Assembly: GCA_964545475.1 (NCBI GenBank)
Contig: CAZJGG010000010.1
Coordinates: 1 to 59,592 of the forward strand
Direction of reading: 5' to 3'
DNA: 59,592 nucleotides
Origin: CAZJGG01 sp964545475
GTDB taxonomy: Bacteria > Bacillota > Clostridia > Lachnospirales > JAISER01
Shown: piece by piece, positions 34,454 through 41,946 of the stretch
How positions within the stretch are numbered: the stretch's first letter is position 1
Layout of the letters: every line of letters starts with the position of its first letter
Made by a program: the position numbers and the translations under genes
The notes under the pieces: generated by a model
What the model saw: only the letters and a program-made list of their open reading frames with translations
What the model was told of the DNA's origin: nothing
Database searches by the model: none

Positions 34454-36364
34454 TTAATGTGTTTCAGTACCTTTTATTGAATAAAGAATAACTAAAAGCG
34501 TTACGCCTACATCGGCAAAAACCGCCATCCACATATTTGCAAAACCTAAAGCCGCAAGAATGAGTACCCCTATTTTAACCACCAAAGAAAACGTAATATT
34601 TTGTTTAACAACCGACATTGTTTTCTTTGAAATGTCAATAGCCTCACATATTTTTGAAGGCTCGTCGTTCATTATAACAACGTCGGCGGCTTCAATGGAA
34701 GCATCAGAGCCTATCCCCCCCATTGCAACTCCTACGTCGCATCTTGCAAGAAGCGGCGCATCGTTTATACCGTCTCCTAAAAACGCTATTTTTGCTTCCG
34801 GGTTTTCCATGTATAATCTTTCGCACACCTCAACTTTTTCATGAGGCAAAAGGTTTGAATACACTTGACTTATACCAATTTCCTGGGAAACTTTTTTAGC
34901 GCCTTCCTCATTGTCCCCAGTTAACATAATTATTTTGTCAATGCCTTTTTTCATTAAGCCACTAACCGCTTTTTTGCTGTCCGGCTTTATAACATCTGAA
35001 ATTGCAATGTATCCCAAATAATTGCCGTTTTTGCCGACATATACTGTTGTTCCTTTATTATTTGTTTTTTCTGTATTAATATTATTGCTTTCCATAAGCT
35101 TAATGTTTCCTGCAACAATAAAATTCTTGTTAATATACCCTGTTACGCCGTGCCCGCCGATTTCTTTAACGTCAGTAATATTAATGTTTGCTTCTGCAAT
35201 TTCTCCGCAATATTTTACAACGGATTTTGCTACGGGATGGTTTGAGTATTTTAAAACAACACAGGCGCTTTCTAAAAGCTCTGTTTCAGTTGAGTTTCCG
35301 TAAGTTACAACTTCGTTAACCTCAAAAACCCCTTTTGTAAGTGTTCCTGTTTTATCAAAAACCACTGTGTTAATTTGAGATATGGTTTGCAGCGTATTTC
35401 CGCCTTTTAACAATATCCCCCGGCGAGAAGCCAGCCCGATTCCCGAAAAAAACGTTAACGGAACAGAAATTACAAGGGCGCACGGGCATGAAACAACCAA
35501 AAACACTAAAGCTCTGTTTGCCCATTCCGCAAAACCTCCGCCAACTAAAAGCGGCCCACCCAAGGCAAGCGCAAGAGCAGAAAAAACTACAACCGGCGTA
35601 TATATCTGACAAAACTTCGTTATAAATTTTTCTGTTGGAGCTTTTTTAGCAGATGCGTTTTCTACAAGCTCTAATATTTTAACAACTGTTGAATCTTTAT
35701 ATTCTTTTGTAGTCTTTACTTTTATTAATGATGAAACATTTACACAACCGCTTAAAATCTCTTCTCCCTCTTGCTTAAAGCATGGTTCAGATTCACCAGT
35801 AAGAGAAGATAAATCAAGATTAGAGCTTCCCTCTGCGATTATTCCGTCAATAGGCAGTTTTTCTCCGGGTTTTACAATAATAATATCTCCTATTGATACA
35901 TCCTCCGGTTTTACTTTTATTATGCCGTCTTTTGTTTCCTTGTTTGCATATTCCGGAGCTAAGTCCATAAGCGCTTTTATTGAGCTTCTTGATTTATTTA
36001 AGGCTTTGTCCTGAAAATACTCTCCTATTTGAAAAAATAACATAACTGCAACCGCTTCCGGGTACTCCCCGATTATAAAAGCACCAACTGTTGCAACTGT
36101 CATTAAAAAGTTTTCATCAAATATTTTTCCTTTAAAAAGATTTTTTACAGCTGTAAAGACAACTTCCCTGCCAAAAGCCAAATATGCCGCCAAAAACATA
36201 AATGTTTTAAATACATCAGGCAATTTTGCAAAGAGAGCCAACGAAAATATTACTAAACCTAATATAAAAATAATTAATTCCGATTTTGTATCTTTTTTCT
36301 CATGGTGAGTGTGAGAGCAATGCGGACAACAAGCTTCCGAATGTAATAATGTTGAATTTTCCAT
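34454..36364 (-). CDS. Zn/Cd/Pb-type P1B ATPase
   Basis: A heavy-metal exporting P-type ATPase. The N-terminus lacks a ferredoxin-like HMA domain but has a short Cys/His segment (CCPHCSHTHH). The membrane core carries the CPC motif (SCPCALVIS), then DKTGTLTKG with the phosphorylated Asp, HP motif SNHPVAKS, and GDGINDAPLLA. Its 636-aa length is that of a short ZntA/CadA. It lies 36 bases downstream of an ArsR/CzrA-type repressor, so it is probably induced by zinc or cadmium. Exact metal specificity is inference from the CPC motif and the repressor's metal site. Confidence 0.92.
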   Translation of the reverse strand: MENSTLLHSEACCPHCSHTHHEKKDTKSELIIFILGLVIFSLALFAKLPDVFKTFMFLAAYLAFGREVVFTAVKNLFKGKIFDENFLMTVATVGAFIIGEYPEAVAVMLFFQIGEYFQDKALNKSRSSIKALMDLAPEYANKETKDGIIKVKPEDVSIGDIIIVKPGEKLPIDGIIAEGSSNLDLSSLTGESEPCFKQEGEEILSGCVNVSSLIKVKTTKEYKDSTVVKILELVENASAKKAPTEKFITKFCQIYTPVVVFSALALALGGPLLVGGGFAEWANRALVFLVVSCPCALVISVPLTFFSGIGLASRRGILLKGGNTLQTISQINTVVFDKTGTLTKGVFEVNEVVTYGNSTETELLESACVVLKYSNHPVAKSVVKYCGEIAEANINITDVKEIGGHGVTGYINKNFIVAGNIKLMESNNINTEKTNNKGTTVYVGKNGNYLGYIAISDVIKPDSKKAVSGLMKKGIDKIIMLTGDNEEGAKKVSQEIGISQVYSNLLPHEKVEVCERLYMENPEAKIAFLGDGINDAPLLARCDVGVAMGGIGSDASIEAADVVIMNDEPSKICEAIDISKKTMSVVKQNITFSLVVKIGVLILAALGFANMWMAVFADVGVTLLVILYSIKGTETH

Positions 36365-36400
36365 ATATATCCCCCTTGTATGTAAAAGTTATATTTTGTT

Positions 36401-36688
36401 TTAAACCCTGTGTTTGATATGGCTAATTCCCTGTTCCAAAACAGATGAAACATGGTCGTCGTCTAAAGAATAATAAACGGTCTTCCCCTCTTTTCTGAAT
36501 TTAACAAGCCTATTCTGCCGTAATACCCTCATTTGGTGAGAAATTGCAGATTGTGTCATGCTTAGTTTTTCCACAAGCTCATTTACGCAAAGTTCCTTAT
36601 TCAAAAGAGTATATAAAATTTTAATTCTTGTGGAATCTCCAAATACTTTAAAGAAATCCGCCAAGTCGTAAATCATTTCCTCTGTCAC
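36401..36688 (-). CDS. ArsR/SmtB-family metal-sensing repressor (CzrA-like)
   Basis: A winged-helix dimeric repressor of 95 aa. The recognition helix is in LSMTQSAISHQMRVLRQNRLV. The C-terminal alpha-5 helix contains D-x-H-x10-H-x2-H (within DDDHVSSVLEQGISHIKH), matching exactly the zinc site of SmtB/CzrA-type sensors; the alpha-3N CxC cadmium site is replaced by ELCVNEL. The GTG start follows AAGGAGTGATTAA. It precedes the P-ATPase gene and very likely represses the shared promoter until zinc binds. Confidence 0.92.
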   Translation of the reverse strand: MTEEMIYDLADFFKVFGDSTRIKILYTLLNKELCVNELVEKLSMTQSAISHQMRVLRQNRLVKFRKEGKTVYYSLDDDHVSSVLEQGISHIKHRV

Positions 36689-36707
36689 TTAATCACTCCT
36701 TCATATT

Positions 36708-36733
36708 AATATGTGAACATCTATTCATATGTT
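36708..36733. promoter_or_regulatory. Operator of the metal-resistance operon
   Basis: AATATGTGAACA-TC-TATTCATATGTT is an imperfect 12-2-12 inverted repeat of the SmtB/CzrA kind (TGAA...TTCA). It overlaps the -10 of the promoter below. Confidence 0.65.
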
Positions 36734-36757
36734 ACAACAAAATATTCTGCTTGTCAA
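36729..36757 (-). promoter_or_regulatory. Promoter of the arsR-P-ATPase operon
   Basis: Minus strand: TTGACA (36752-36757), 17-base spacer, TAACAT (36729-36734). The family C element's ATAA flank begins two bases beyond the -35. Confidence 0.65.
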
Positions 36758-36762
36758 CATAA

Positions 36763-36929
36763 TAGACCTCTTCAGAAACTCGCTGTCGTCGTATTTGCGA
36801 GGAAATTTTTCGTTTTGCAAGGAAGAGGGAAGCGGGCATACTAAGCACCGTATGTACGTTTCCCTCTGACGTAGTCAAAACGGAAAATTCGCCGCAAAGA
36901 CGGCGGCATGGAGTTTCGGAAGAGGTCTA
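36763..36929. mobile_element. Family C 167-bp MITE-like element, copy 1
   Basis: Terminal repeats TAGACCTCTTCAGAAACTC and GAGTTTCGGAAGAGGTCTA pair with one mismatch. Both flanks read ATAA (36759-36762 and 36930-36933). The interior has a second pair GGAAGCGGG...GTTTCCC and CGTTTTG...CAAAACG. The same 167-bp element lies in the opposite orientation at 53524-53690. Confidence 0.88.
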
Positions 36930-36931
36930 AT

Positions 36932-36976
36932 AAAAAAACGTGGGTTAAACGCAGGAAACTGCATAAAACTCACGTT
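36932..36976 (-). terminator. Terminator of the katA-propeller operon
   Basis: On the minus strand AACGTGAGTT pairs with AACCCACGTT around an inner GCAG-TTTC-CTGC hairpin, followed by a run of T. Confidence 0.75.
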
Positions 36977-36982
36977 ATCAAG

Positions 36983-38281
36983 TTATTCCTCACTTTTATC
37001 TGATTCTGATTCTACTTCGCTGCTTTTTTCATTCAAAGAAAGTATTCCCTTTAAAAGCCTTAACTGGTTACTAAGTTCTTCTATTTCATTACTTTGCTGT
37101 TTTATTGTATTACTAAGAGACAAAATTTGCCTGTCTCGCTCATCAATTTTCTTTTCGCTAATATTCAACTTATTTTGCAAAACAAAAAGTTCTTCGTTAA
37201 ACTCACTTTTGTTTTGCTCTATAGAAGGAATTTGCGCCGGAGGGCTCTTGACCTCAACTTCTACTGTTGTAACCGGATAAAAATCTTCGTATAAATCTGG
37301 TAAAAGCTGAATATCCCAAATGCTTGCGGAATCTACATAAACCTCTGAAAGCAAATAATTTTTTTCGTTTTGCTTTACTTGAGACAAATAAACCGCCTTT
37401 ACCGGGTTTAAGCAAAACTTGTTTCTGTATCTTTGTGGTCTTGAAAATGTGTTTCCCATATCGCTTGATATGCTGAAAAAAAGTTGACCATTGTTTGTAA
37501 AAGTAATATAAAGCATTTCGTTTGTAAAAAATAACAAGCATTTTTCAATGCTTTGAGCTTCCCAAACTACAACAGGGTTTGAAAACTGGGAAGTTGCTTT
37601 TTTTCTAAAAATAAGCTGATATGAAAACATGCTTTTAACAATGTAAATCATAAATATTGTTGTTTCCGATGTTAAATATGCCGCATCTGTAATTTGGTTC
37701 TTTGTTGAATGAAAAACATGATAAGTGCTTTGGGCGTTTTGGGTTACTTCTCTGTATCCCAAATTATATTCTCCAGTAATTGTCTGGTAAAAAAGCAGGA
37801 CATGCTCATTGGTCACGTTTGTAACATTAAAAAGGCGGCTACCGACAGGGTAAAAAACATCAATTCTTATGGGTGGCGACCATTGCCCTTTTTTTGTTAG
37901 CGTTTGGAAAACAATAAAATTGTTTCTTTCCTCCGGGTTTGGCACGTTGTAAATTATGGAAATCCCTTCGTCTGAAATTATAGGATTAATACTTATTGTA
38001 TATATCCTTTGGGACTTATTTTCTAAAATAATTTTGCTTGAAAAACTTCCGGAAGAATTTGTGCATAGTACAATATTCCCGTAGGTATCTTGGCAAAACA
38101 AATAAATGTTGCCTTTTTTATCTAGGCTTACAGTAAAGTGCGATCTACATCCATTAATTACCGTTTGCTTATGCTGCCACTTGTTGTTTTCAAAGCTTTT
38201 GCAAATAATACCCTCGTTTTTTAAATAATAAAAACACATAAGAGAATTGTTTTCAAGCCTTACTATGTAACAATTTTCCAT
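36983..38281 (-). CDS. Propeller-like protein with C-terminal coiled coil, unknown function
   Basis: A 432-residue protein without signal peptide. About residues 1-330 are repeating beta segments that resemble a sialidase/exo-alpha-type beta propeller (IYLFCQDTYGNIVLC, EHVLLFYQTITGEYNLGYRE, MLYITFTNNGQLFFSISSDMGNTFSRPQRY with an Asp-box-like SDMGNTF). Residues about 360-415 form a coiled coil (LFVLQNKLNISEKKIDERDRQI) and the end is acidic (SEVESESDKSEE). It starts 21 bases after katA with GAGGGA upstream and is followed by a clear terminator, so it forms an operon with catalase. I do not recognise a named family. Confidence 0.7.
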   Translation of the reverse strand: MENCYIVRLENNSLMCFYYLKNEGIICKSFENNKWQHKQTVINGCRSHFTVSLDKKGNIYLFCQDTYGNIVLCTNSSGSFSSKIILENKSQRIYTISINPIISDEGISIIYNVPNPEERNNFIVFQTLTKKGQWSPPIRIDVFYPVGSRLFNVTNVTNEHVLLFYQTITGEYNLGYREVTQNAQSTYHVFHSTKNQITDAAYLTSETTIFMIYIVKSMFSYQLIFRKKATSQFSNPVVVWEAQSIEKCLLFFTNEMLYITFTNNGQLFFSISSDMGNTFSRPQRYRNKFCLNPVKAVYLSQVKQNEKNYLLSEVYVDSASIWDIQLLPDLYEDFYPVTTVEVEVKSPPAQIPSIEQNKSEFNEELFVLQNKLNISEKKIDERDRQILSLSNTIKQQSNEIEELSNQLRLLKGILSLNEKSSEVESESDKSEE

Positions 38282-38302
38282 AAAATCCCTCTATTCCAAA
38301 TT

Positions 38303-39769
38303 TCATGTGCAGGTTCTTACTTCGTTTATTGAAATATACAACGCATTAGCAATCCCCATGCCGTATTGGTGGTCTGCCTTTAAGCAATTTGCAATGTGCC
38401 TTATTTTAATCTCCTTAGGGATACCCTCCATAGACCTTGCCGTGTTTTCAAACAGCCTCTGTTTTTCGCAATCAGTCATTTCTTTGAACAAAATACCTGG
38501 CTGAGTATAATAATCGTCGTCGTCCTCTCTAAAATTCCAATGGGCCGCCGCTCCGTGGAGTGGTAACGGTGGTTCTCTAAAACATGGTTGCTGCTGCCAT
38601 TTACCAAAGCTGTTAGGTTCGTAAGCTATGGTTGCGCCAAAGTTTCCGTCTGTTCTCATTTTACCGTCTCTGTGATAACTGTGGGCCGGACATTTTGGCA
38701 TATTAACAGGAATTAAATGGTGGTTTACGCCTAAACGATACATTTGTGCATCCAAATAAGACAAAAGCCTGCCTTGCAGCATTCTGTCCGGAGAAAATCC
38801 AATTCCCGGCACAACATGAGCAGGGTTAAACGCCGCTTGTTCAATTTCTGCAAAGAAGTTTTCAGGGTTTCTATTAAGTTCTAAAACTCCTACTTCAATA
38901 AGGGGAAAATCCTTTTCATACCACTTTTTCGTTAAATCAAAAGGGTTGTACGGCATTTCCTGTGCCTGCTCCTCTGTCATAACTTGTATGTACATTTTCC
39001 ATTTTGGGAAATTTCCTCTATCAATTGCATCCCATAAATCCCGCTGGTTGCTTTCCCTGTCTTTGGCAATAACTTGTTCTGCTTCTCCGTCTGTTAAATG
39101 CTTTAGCCCCTGTTCAGAAAGCAAATGAAACTTGACCCACGTTCTTTGGTTATCCTCATTAAACATGCTGAAAGTATGGCTTCCGAATCCGTGCATATGC
39201 CTGAAAGAATAAGGTATTCCGCTGTCACTCATTGTTATAGTAAGTTGGTGTAAAGATTCCGGCTGTAGTGTAAAAAAATCCCAAAAGCTTGTTTGGCTTC
39301 TCATTCCTGTGTGGGGGTCTCTTTTAACGGCATGGTTTAAATCTGGGAATTTAAGAGGGTCTCTTATGAAAAAAACAGGAGTGTTGTTGCCTACTAAATT
39401 CCAGTTGCCTTCATCTGTATAAAACTTAATGGCAAAACCTCGTATATCCCGCTCGGCGTCTGCCGCTCCTCTTTCCCCTGCCACTGTTGAAAAGCGTACT
39501 AATACATCAGTTTTTTTACCAAGCTTTGAAAATATGGCGGCCTTTGAGTAACATCTTATATCATGGGTTACTGTAAAATGCCCAAAAGCTCCAGAACCCT
39601 TTGCGTGCATACGCCTTTCAGGAATAACCTCTCTGTCAAAATGCATCATTTTTTCCATAAACCATACGTCCTGTAAAAGAACAGGGCCTCTAACTCCGGC
39701 GGTCAAAGTATTTTCATTATCGGAAACAGGCGCTCCCGCCCCGGTTGTTAACTTTGTAATTTTTTCCAT
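38303..39769 (-). CDS. katA: Catalase (monofunctional, haem)
   Basis: Breaks down hydrogen peroxide. The active-site His region is RRMHAKGSGAFGHFTVTHD (about residues 50-70), the distal Asn region is VGNNTPVFFIRDP, and the proximal haem Tyr is in RLLSYLDAQMYRLG. At 488 aa it is a small-subunit catalase. ATG 39769 follows GGAGGTTATT. A catalase in an otherwise clostridial gene set suggests adaptation to oxidative stress. It is divergent from deoC; a 16-bp palindrome lies in the shared upstream region. Confidence 0.96.
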   Translation of the reverse strand: MEKITKLTTGAGAPVSDNENTLTAGVRGPVLLQDVWFMEKMMHFDREVIPERRMHAKGSGAFGHFTVTHDIRCYSKAAIFSKLGKKTDVLVRFSTVAGERGAADAERDIRGFAIKFYTDEGNWNLVGNNTPVFFIRDPLKFPDLNHAVKRDPHTGMRSQTSFWDFFTLQPESLHQLTITMSDSGIPYSFRHMHGFGSHTFSMFNEDNQRTWVKFHLLSEQGLKHLTDGEAEQVIAKDRESNQRDLWDAIDRGNFPKWKMYIQVMTEEQAQEMPYNPFDLTKKWYEKDFPLIEVGVLELNRNPENFFAEIEQAAFNPAHVVPGIGFSPDRMLQGRLLSYLDAQMYRLGVNHHLIPVNMPKCPAHSYHRDGKMRTDGNFGATIAYEPNSFGKWQQQPCFREPPLPLHGAAAHWNFREDDDDYYTQPGILFKEMTDCEKQRLFENTARSMEGIPKEIKIRHIANCLKADHQYGMGIANALYISINEVRTCT

Positions 39770-39811
39770 AATAACCTCCATTGTTGCTTTTTTTATTTAT
39801 ATTCTCAAATA

Positions 39812-39827
39812 CAAGCAAACTTGCTTG
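39812..39827. promoter_or_regulatory. Palindrome upstream of katA, possible operator
   Basis: CAAGCAA-AC-TTGCTTG is a perfect 7-2-7 inverted repeat 43 bases upstream of the katA start, near where its -35 would lie. It does not resemble the PerR box. Its regulator is unknown. Confidence 0.4.
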
Positions 39828-39853
39828 CCCAGTTATAAAATAATGAAACACAA

Positions 39854-39882
39854 TTGACAAGAAGTTGTAATTATGCTAGGAT
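39854..39882 (+). promoter_or_regulatory. Promoter of deoC
   Basis: Consensus TTGACA (39854-39859), 17-base spacer ending TGC (extended -10), TAGGAT (39877-39882). Confidence 0.75.
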
Positions 39883-39910
39883 TAAAGAAAATTAAAAGGC
39901 TTGGTTATAA

Positions 39911-40576
39911 ATGGATAAAGAATATATTTTGTCAAAAATCGACCACACTCTTTTAGACCCAACAGCAAAATGGGAGCAGATATATGCTCTTTGTTTGGAA
40001 GCCATAGAAAATAAAACGGCTTCCGTTTGTGTTGCCCCCTGTTATGCAAGCATGATAAAAAAAGAATTTGGCGATAATATTAATATATGCACAGTTATCG
40101 GCTTTCCTCTTGGATACATGACTACAGAATCAAAAGTTTTCGAGGCAAAACAAGCTATTAATGACGGCGCAACCGAAGTTGATATGGTTATAAACATTTG
40201 CCACGTTAAAAACGGCGATTTCAATAAAATTACCAATGAAATAAAAGCAATTAAAGACGGGGTTGGAAGTAAAATTCTTAAAGTTATTATTGAAACTTGT
40301 TATTTAACCCAAGAAGAAAAAATTGCACTTTGCAAATGTGTAACAACGGCCGGAGCAGATTTTATTAAAACTTCTACCGGCTTTGGCACTGGCGGAGCAA
40401 CAATTGAAGATATCTTGCTTTTTAAAGAAAATATCGGTAAAAACGTAAAAATAAAAGCTGCCGGCGGAGTTAAAACAATTGAGGATTTAGAAATGTTTAT
40501 AAACGCCGGATGCGAAAGAATCGGTACAAGTAAGGCAGTAAAAATTTTAACCGGGCAGAAAAGCTCCGGCTATTAA
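39911..40576 (+). CDS. deoC: Deoxyribose-phosphate aldolase
   Basis: A class I aldolase that splits deoxyribose-5-phosphate into glyceraldehyde-3-phosphate and acetaldehyde. The Schiff-base lysine is K153 in DFIKTSTGFG. DHTLLDPTA, EVDMVINI and IKAAGGVKT are also present. The length of 221 aa is normal. The next genes encode a nucleoside-type importer, so the locus fits uptake and breakdown of (deoxy)nucleosides, though nucleoside phosphorylase and phosphopentomutase genes are not here. Confidence 0.95.
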   Translation: MDKEYILSKIDHTLLDPTAKWEQIYALCLEAIENKTASVCVAPCYASMIKKEFGDNINICTVIGFPLGYMTTESKVFEAKQAINDGATEVDMVINICHVKNGDFNKITNEIKAIKDGVGSKILKVIIETCYLTQEEKIALCKCVTTAGADFIKTSTGFGTGGATIEDILLFKENIGKNVKIKAAGGVKTIEDLEMFINAGCERIGTSKAVKILTGQKSSGY

Positions 40577-40651
40577 ATTAAAATTCGTAACAATCAAAAC
40601 GTTAAGTTTTGTTGTTTATAAAATGCAGTAAAGAATTTAAGGAGGTACTAA

Positions 40652-41824
40652 ATGAAAAAAATAATTTCGCTTTTACTGGTAACAGTTTTAGCAATTAGCG
40701 CAACGGCTTGTTCTCAAAACCCACCTGCGCCTTCTCAGCCTGCCGAATCTGAGGCAGCTCAAACTGAACCGGCAACTGAGGAATCCGGCGAAGCCGCAGA
40801 CGTTCAATCTGAAGACGGAAAATTTGAACTTGCTCTTATTACAGACATCGGTACTATTGATGACAAATCATTTAACCAGGGTTCATGGGAAGGTTTAAGC
40901 CAATACGCCGTTGAAAACGGTAACAAATCCCACAAATATTATAAACCCGCTGAAAAAAGCACTGATGCTTATGTTTCTACAATTGACCTTGCTGTTGAAG
41001 GCGGCGCAAAATTAATTGTTTGCCCAGGCTTTTTATTTGAAGAAGCAATCTTTATAGCGCAAGATGCTCATCCAGACGTTAAATTCGTTCTTTTAGACGG
41101 CACTCCACACAATGAAGATTACAGCGAATTCAGAATTGAACAAAACGTTTATTCAGTATTTTATGCTGAAGAACAAGCAGGCTATTTAGCAGGTTATGCA
41201 GCAGTTAAAGACGGCAACAAAAGCTTAGGTTTCATGGGTGGTATGGCTGTTCCGGCGGTTGTTCGTTTTGGTTATGGTTATATTCAAGGGGCAGATGCTG
41301 CCGCTAAAGAACTTGGTCTTACAGAAGTTCCTATGTATTATAATTACACAGGTGGTTTCAGCGCAACTCCTGAAGCACAAACACTTGCAGCTTCTTGGTA
41401 TCAAAACGGCACAGACGTTATTTTCGGCTGCGGCGGCGCAGTAGGCAACTCTGTTATGGCAGCTGCTGAACAAGCCGGTAAAAAAGTTATCGGTGTAGAC
41501 GTTGACCAGTCTCCTGAATCTCAAACAGTTATTACTTCCGCAATGAAAGGTCTTGGCTCTTCCGTTTACCAAGCGGTTGAATCTTATTACAGAGGCGATT
41601 TTGAAGGCGGCAAGTCAGTAATTTTTGATGCATCCAATGCAGGTATTGCCCTTCCGATGGAAACATCAAAATTTGAAACTTTCTCACAAGAAGATTATGA
41701 CGCTATTTATAACAAGCTTTCTGCTGGCGAAATCAAAATTGTTAAAGACGTTGATGATAATGGTAACACTGTAAATATTACAGATATTCCTACAAGCGTT
41801 GTTAAAGTAATATTTGTGGAATAA
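40652..41824 (+). CDS. BMP-family lipoprotein, nucleoside-type ABC substrate-binding protein
   Basis: A membrane-tethered solute receptor of the BmpA/PnrA family, whose studied members bind purine nucleosides. The signal peptide ends in a lipobox at ATAC (Cys about 20), then a Pro/Glu/Ala-rich linker, then the BMP domain with LITDIGTIDDKSFNQG, EEQAGYLAGYAA, GFMGGMAVPAV and VDQSPES. The length is 390 aa. AAGGAGG precedes ATG. It is followed by a strong terminator, then the ATPase and two permease genes, the usual gene order for this importer. Confidence 0.93.
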   Translation: MKKIISLLLVTVLAISATACSQNPPAPSQPAESEAAQTEPATEESGEAADVQSEDGKFELALITDIGTIDDKSFNQGSWEGLSQYAVENGNKSHKYYKPAEKSTDAYVSTIDLAVEGGAKLIVCPGFLFEEAIFIAQDAHPDVKFVLLDGTPHNEDYSEFRIEQNVYSVFYAEEQAGYLAGYAAVKDGNKSLGFMGGMAVPAVVRFGYGYIQGADAAAKELGLTEVPMYYNYTGGFSATPEAQTLAASWYQNGTDVIFGCGGAVGNSVMAAAEQAGKKVIGVDVDQSPESQTVITSAMKGLGSSVYQAVESYYRGDFEGGKSVIFDASNAGIALPMETSKFETFSQEDYDAIYNKLSAGEIKIVKDVDDNGNTVNITDIPTSVVKVIFVE

Positions 41825-41832
41825 TATATTTT

Positions 41833-41859
41833 AAAAAGGGCGCTTTGCGCCCTTTTTTT
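41833..41859 (+). terminator. Terminator after the BMP lipoprotein gene
   Basis: GGGCGC-TTT-GCGCCC stem preceded by A5 and followed by T7, a classic strong (and bidirectional) rho-independent terminator. It lies inside the transporter operon. Confidence 0.88.
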
Positions 41860-41870
41860 AACGCAAGCCC

Positions 41871-41909
41871 GTTTAGAGCGTGTAATGGATTTAAAAACAC
41901 GCCCTAAAC
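41871..41909 (+). other. Second hairpin between receptor and ATPase genes
   Basis: GTTTAGAGCGTGT pairs with ACACGCCCTAAAC (one mismatch) around a 13-base loop; CGTTTTCTT follows. It lies 31 bases before the ribosome site of the ATPase gene and could protect the downstream mRNA or act as a weak terminator. Confidence 0.55.
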
Positions 41910-41946
41910 CGTTTTCTTATGCAAACGTTATAAAAGGAGAAGGCTT

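Noticed and set aside
39781..39860. PerR box upstream of katA
   Set aside because: TTATAAAATAATGAA matches only about half of the PerR consensus positions, in one half-site.
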